Below, piece by piece: positions 59,608-64,000 of a DNA stretch of 64,000 bases. The stretch is from Diabrotica undecimpunctata (lineage: Eukaryota > Arthropoda > Insecta > Coleoptera > Chrysomelidae). How positions within the stretch are numbered: the stretch's first letter is position 1; every line of letters starts with the position of its first letter. Under the pieces are notes generated by a model. The model was not told where the DNA came from and made no database searches. It worked only from the letters and a program-made list of their open reading frames with translations. The DNA is taken from positions 11,409,230 to 11,473,229 of the forward strand of contig NC_092803.1 in NCBI RefSeq assembly GCF_040954645.1, written 5' to 3'. The translations under genes and the position numbers were made by a program.

Positions 59608-60834
59608 TTCTACATGGCTGTGGTTGTTACTCTCAATTTCTGCTGCAATAAAATCTGCATCTGAGAACACAGTCTTATTCAATGGATAAATTCCAGTGGC
59701 GCGGAATCCGCGGAATCCATTTACAACAATTTCTCCAGTTTGGCTTTTAAGGTATGCTTTGCCAAAAAGTTCTCCAATATCGTACTGAGAGAGGGCTCGG
59801 TTATTATGACGTAACCATTGCCTGATTTCTTCGCTTTAGTATGCCTTGAGCGTTCCCATAAAAGTTTTGTCTAGGGGTTGCAGTTTGTGTGTTGAATGTG
59901 GAGGTAATTAAATTATAACTATGTTATTCTCCCTTGCCAGATTGATGACATCTAAATTGCGAGTATGGCTGTAGTGTCCATCCAATATAAGAAGTACAGG
60001 AAACTCTTCAGAGGGCTTAACGGTATCTATGAAGTGTTTAAACAACTGTGTAAATAAATTAGACTGCGCCCAACCACTAGGATGAACGGCTGATATCGAT
60101 CCAGGAGGAGTGCCTTTCATGAGTTGCACATTCATATTATTTCTTGGGAAGATTAACATGGGTGGGATAAAATTCGCTCCAGCACTCATACATGCAATTA
60201 AAGTGATCAATGATCCTCTCTCAGCCGAAGTCAGCGATGCGATTTGTCTCTTTCCTTTGCGCCCCTCTATTGCTGCAATTTTATTTTGCACAATGGTTAG
60301 GCTTGTTTTATCTACGTTTTAAACCTGATTACTGGAAAAATTGTATTTATCATATGCTTTTTCCAGATGATCAAAAAATATTTGAACATTCTCTTTGTTA
60401 AAGCTAGCTACATGTCCAAAAGACGTTCCTGTTGGTCTCCTTAAAGCCAATGTATTTTTATGACGCGCTAAGAACAAATCTAGCCAACCTCTACCAGCTT
60501 TTTTTAACTGCATAAAGGGATGATTTAATCCATTTGATTCACCCAGATTAAATGCCATTCGTTTGATATCAGTCCGCGTTAAACCATAGAATTTCACTTC
60601 CATTTGAAAGATATAGTCCACAAAACATTTTTCTAAATATGGGCCGAGAATAGTTCCTCTTTCCAGTTTCTTAAGTACTGCTTCATGTGGACTAAGTTCA
60701 GTCATTTTTACTAACCGTTGTACTGTCGATCTCGAGACATTATAAGTTTTAGCTGCCTTTAATGTACCCGTTGTTTTATCTCTCATAGCTTGAATAGCAG
60801 ATTTCATGCTATCTGGATCCCAGAACTTTCGTTG

Positions 60835-61740
60835 TTATGGACTTACAATACTTTTTCTACAGACGACATGGATGTTCAGTTCGCTTTTGGAACATTTTAC
60901 CTCAGGAGATGTCATAATCTTTTTTACGTTGAAGAAGATCTTTTAATTTTTACGGCCTAAAAAAATTGTCGAACCACGCAAAAAAGTGTTTTACCATTTT
61001 TATTGCGAGAAAGAATACTTGTTTTCTTTTCTGTTTTTGTGCACCAAATGTAGATACACTTACCTATGAGATATCAAAGCCGATGTTGATACTCTTTAGT
61101 CAAAAATTTAAATATGGGGATAACAAATAAAGATAAAAAAACAATAATTATATATAATATATTTCAAATATCAACTTAAATAAATAATAAAATAGCAAAT
61201 AACAGTTATATATACAAATTATTTACAAACATCATTCCAACAACACCTTGCTGAAACTTAACAGTAATTATTATTTAGTACAATTACTTTATTTGTTTAA
61301 TTTTTACCCGACTCTCAATGTTGCATGGATGTTGCAAAAAATATGAATATTGAAAAGATATCTTTTTGGATATTTCGGTAAATATTAGCTTTTTTTTATT
61401 AAAATATTTCATATACTTGAAGAAAACATTTTTAAAGCACCTCTTTTCGTCACCGTAAATAAGAAAACTCACGAGATTTTTCCGGTTCCATCTTCATTCA
61501 ACGTGGTTTAAAAATCTCTGTCCGACCTATAAACGACAGTTTGTAGTCCCGAATAAAGAACAGTTAAACATATAAAAGGCATCCAAATGTGATAGATGTA
61601 GATGCCAAAGATAAGACAATATAGGTCATTATATTAAAATAAACTTTAATAACACAATGAGACTAGCTAACTTTGAAAATAGGACCAAACGTGTAATTAG
61701 GGAAGGAGTAGAAATTTTAAAAATCCAAAAAATTTAAATA
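60835..61740. other. Unassigned AT-rich DNA
   Basis: The part next to 60830 may still be the 5' region of the pogo-like element (QRKFWDPDS precedes the methionine). The remainder shows nothing. Confidence 0.35.
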
Positions 61741-61744
61741 CAAG

Positions 61745-63500
61745 ATGCAATGCGTAAAGACTCCCAACTACATGGAAACCAATTCTACTCCCCGCTCACA
61801 ACCGACCGATCACAAGAATCAAGCTATTTACGCGCAGCAAAGCCTTGACATATCGGCAGCAGTCAGATTAAAGCTTAATCTGTTGAAACAACACCAATGG
61901 AGACATGTTACCGCTGGACTAGACTACCGAGACGGAGGTAAAATCAGGAAAAAATGAAAAATCCTAACTAAACAAAAAACCCAACATCGTTTATATCTCA
62001 AACACAACAATAAAATAATCACCATTCCGCTAGACAAGGAAATCTTCAAAGATACACTTCAAGCGAAACACAACACCTTCTGGCAAGACCAGAACCCCAA
62101 AGAAGGTTTAGTCATCACGAGATAATGGCTTTAATTTGCCTCTAGGCAAAAATACAACCCCTGGTCATGATGACATATACAGGAGATGCCTTAAAGAAAT
62201 TCCAGAAGCCATATTTTCGCTGCTTACCGAAACTATCAATGCCTGGCTCTAGCTGGAATACTTTCCAATGCCTTAAAACCTATGAAACCTTAAAGAGTAC
62301 TAAATCATATAGACCTATTTCTCTAAAAGACTCTAGGTAAGATCTGCGAGATTTTTCACAAAGGAAAGACTCGTAGAACACCCAGAAATATTTAACATCA
62401 TCCCAAATTTCCAATTCGAATTCAGAGCTGATATCAGGCTATTGGCATCTTTTATTTCAAGCTATTGGCATCTTTCGAGATGTACAAAAGGCATTGGATC
62501 AGGTCTGACATGCCAGACTGATTAAAAAACTCCACCAAGCTGCCATGCCCATTCCATTTCTGAAAATAATCCAATCTTACCTAACCGCTCGAACTATCCA
62601 CCGCATTCACTCCTCTTGTAGGAGTACCTTAGGGCTCAATATTTGCGCCAATCCTATATATAGTCTATAGCAATGACCTCCCAACCCCCCCCCCCCCAAC
62701 TCGTCTGAGAGTATCCTGCTATACGCTGACGACACGGTCCTACTCCCCTTAGGTCCTCGCAGGACCGATAATAGAGGTCATTCCGTGTTCGATAGAGGTC
62801 AACCACAACTCGACCAAACAGTCGAGTGGTGTAACAAATTAAGAGTAACTCTGTTCATAAATCCCAAATGCTCCAGACTAGAGCTGAAACAACTTGGGTG
62901 TCGAGTTCATAAAGACACTCAATTGAAACGCTGACCTTACAAACACCCTAGACAGGGTAAGAAACAAAGCCAAACTCCTAACAGCACTATGTGGTAAATT
63001 TGAAAACACTAGTCAAGTTATACCGAATACCGGGCGAAAATCTATACTCCACTAAACAAAAGAACTTAATCAAGTCATGGCCACATAACCTGTGGTGGAA
63101 AAATCCTGAGGAGAATTATGGGTTAAAACCACGACTTTCGTGTCGAAGGCACGGCACGGAACAGAGGAAAGGAGGTTTTTAAAAAACCTGCCACCGACGA
63201 GGACATGTACTCACCAGAATTCCAAAAATGAACGTTCCATTCCTGCCAGCTAAACTTCTAAGCATAGCAGATAACCACCTTACTGATGAGTACTGGAACA
63301 TAGCAGAATCCATCCCAATAAAATATCGCAGTCATTAGTCTGCATTGCCAAAAAACAAAAAGAGCCGTTCCTAAAAACTCTTAGGTTTGTAGGAACGGTA
63401 ACTGTATAAAATAGACAATAAATGATAAACAGTAACTTAGCTTTCTTCAATAAACATAACATAAAAACAAAAAATCATAAATCTAGCAAAAACAACATTA
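61745..63500 (+). mobile_element. Jockey-group non-LTR retrotransposon, heavily decayed
   Basis: The first plus frame (61745-61957) has AVRLKLNLLKQHQWRHVTAG. Broken frames then give RRCLKEIPEAIFSLLTETIN (about 62180), TKSYRPISL (about 62300), KLLASFEMYKRHW, LVGVP then GSIFAPILYIVYSNDLPTPP (motif B, about 62610) and an RT motif C (CYTLTT region; YADDT in one frame near 62710). The end carries VPFLPAKLLSIADNHLTDEY at about 63225. A C-run of nine at 62686-62697 shifts the frame. No 5' ORF1 or tail was identified. Dead. Confidence 0.72.
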
Positions 63501-63504
63501 CTTC

Positions 63505-64000
63505 TCATCCCCCTACTCAGACCCCCGCAACACAAAAAAAGAGAGCAGCTATACCTTAAAAGTCTATAACGAGGTTGTCATAACATTAAACTGGGCCTAG
63601 ACATTAGTTCTCCTCGAACATCAGGAAAAAGCGGAATTAATTTGACTTAACAATGGCAAGTCAGACCTTGCTGAAACGTCGTCAAAATAATGGTTTTTCT
63701 AAAAACCAAAATTATTCAACGCGTAGTCAAATACGTTAAAAATCTATAGAAGGAAAAAGTTAACCCCCATTACAAAATTTACCAAAACAAATTTAATGGT
63801 CCCCTTTCAATATTAATGATTGAATCTGTGAAGCTTGTCAATATCTGCCAATTCCATATAAATTACAACCGCTTACCCTGCAAATTGACTTATTGCTACA
63901 AATTATCTTCTTCGAGATTGTTTAAACATTGACTAGATCAACCACCACTATTAAATATTTACAAAATTTACTAATTTCAAAATTATCTATAAATAAGGCT
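63505..64000. other. Unassigned AT-rich DNA
   Basis: There is a small inverted repeat (aataatggtttttc and ctaaaaaccaaaattatt, about 63687-63716). Otherwise nothing. Confidence 0.35.

Larger units (their letters stand above)
58741..60830 (-). pseudogene. Pogo-like transposase with a C-terminal PHD-like zinc finger
   Basis: The N-terminal helix-turn-helix (KAAKTYNVSRSTVQRLVKMT, frame from 60807) is followed by a CENP-B-type segment (GWLDLFLARHKNTLALRRPT). The DDE region carries NVDKTSLTIVQNK after a TAA at about 60319, LLILDGHYSHT (second Asp, about 59990) and, after another TAA near 59908, HKLQPLDKTFMGTLKAY (third Asp). The first site reads NVDKT where NVDET is usual. A Pro/Ser-rich tail with 31-residue repeats (59356-59607) leads to a C4HC3 finger (CIFC, then WIQCLMY, HIDC, YVCEYC) ending at TAA 58741-58743. 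Several stops and a 110-bp duplication break the frame. It is a dead copy of a fused transposase-finger protein. The start is not clear. Confidence 0.83.

Overview
This window looks like a transposon-rich, AT-rich insect genome. A beetle is my best guess, but that is inference. The evidence for an animal genome is spliced genes with GT-AG introns, long (TA)n tracts, no bacterial gene structure, and many decayed non-LTR retrotransposons of the RTE, I, R1, Jockey and CR1 types next to Tc1/mariner-type, pogo/Tigger-type and Ty3/Gypsy-like elements. I found only one convincing host gene. It is a two-exon gene at 48349-51761 (+) for a secreted, Ser/Ala/Pro-repeat, cuticle-type structural protein. 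It has a TATA box, an initiator-like site, a 12-nt first coding exon, a 2.8-kb intron filled by a (TA)n tract and an RTE fragment, and a poly(A) signal.

Layout. 1-16 kb: an RTE copy inserted in a two-unit tandem repeat (1.5-3.2 kb), a 0.63-kb TIR element (4.6-5.3 kb), a long unassigned AT-rich tract, the tail of an I-like element (10.65-11.2 kb), an RTE copy carrying an R1-like insertion (11.2-12.7 kb), and a 2.2-kb RTE copy (12.8-15.0 kb). 16-25 kb: the 5' half of an LTR retrotransposon (LTR, primer-binding site, SAP-domain Gag), RTE fragments, a tRNA-derived SINE head and a remnant of a two-knuckle Gag-like ORF1. 25-36.5 kb: a nearly complete Tc1 transposon with 65-bp TIRs, a mariner-type remnant, an RTE copy split by an I-like element, an RTE copy with an inverted 5' end, and Jockey remains. 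37.9-45.8 kb: RTE and CR1 pieces, a 1.2-kb relative of the 4.6-kb TIR element, a DDE transposase with unusual D-to-E spacing (82 residues), and an RTE copy with a 492-codon open RT frame. 46-51.8 kb: two near-identical RTE segments on either side of exon 1 of the cuticle-type gene. 53-64 kb: a non-LTR fragment, a Tigger element carrying a 2.2-kb foldback palindrome, a pogo-like transposase with a PHD-like finger, and a decayed Jockey-like element.

The genes do not form pathways. The biological content is the layered insertion history. Several events can be ordered by target-site duplications and reading-frame continuity: R1-like into RTE (12-bp TSD), I-like into RTE (11-bp TSD), RTE into a tandem repeat (8-bp TSD), Tc1 at a TA next to (TA)n, and the foldback into Tigger at a TA. 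The best candidates for something little described are the DD82E transposase with its possible deletion derivatives, and the 2.2-kb foldback with ~0.88-kb arms.
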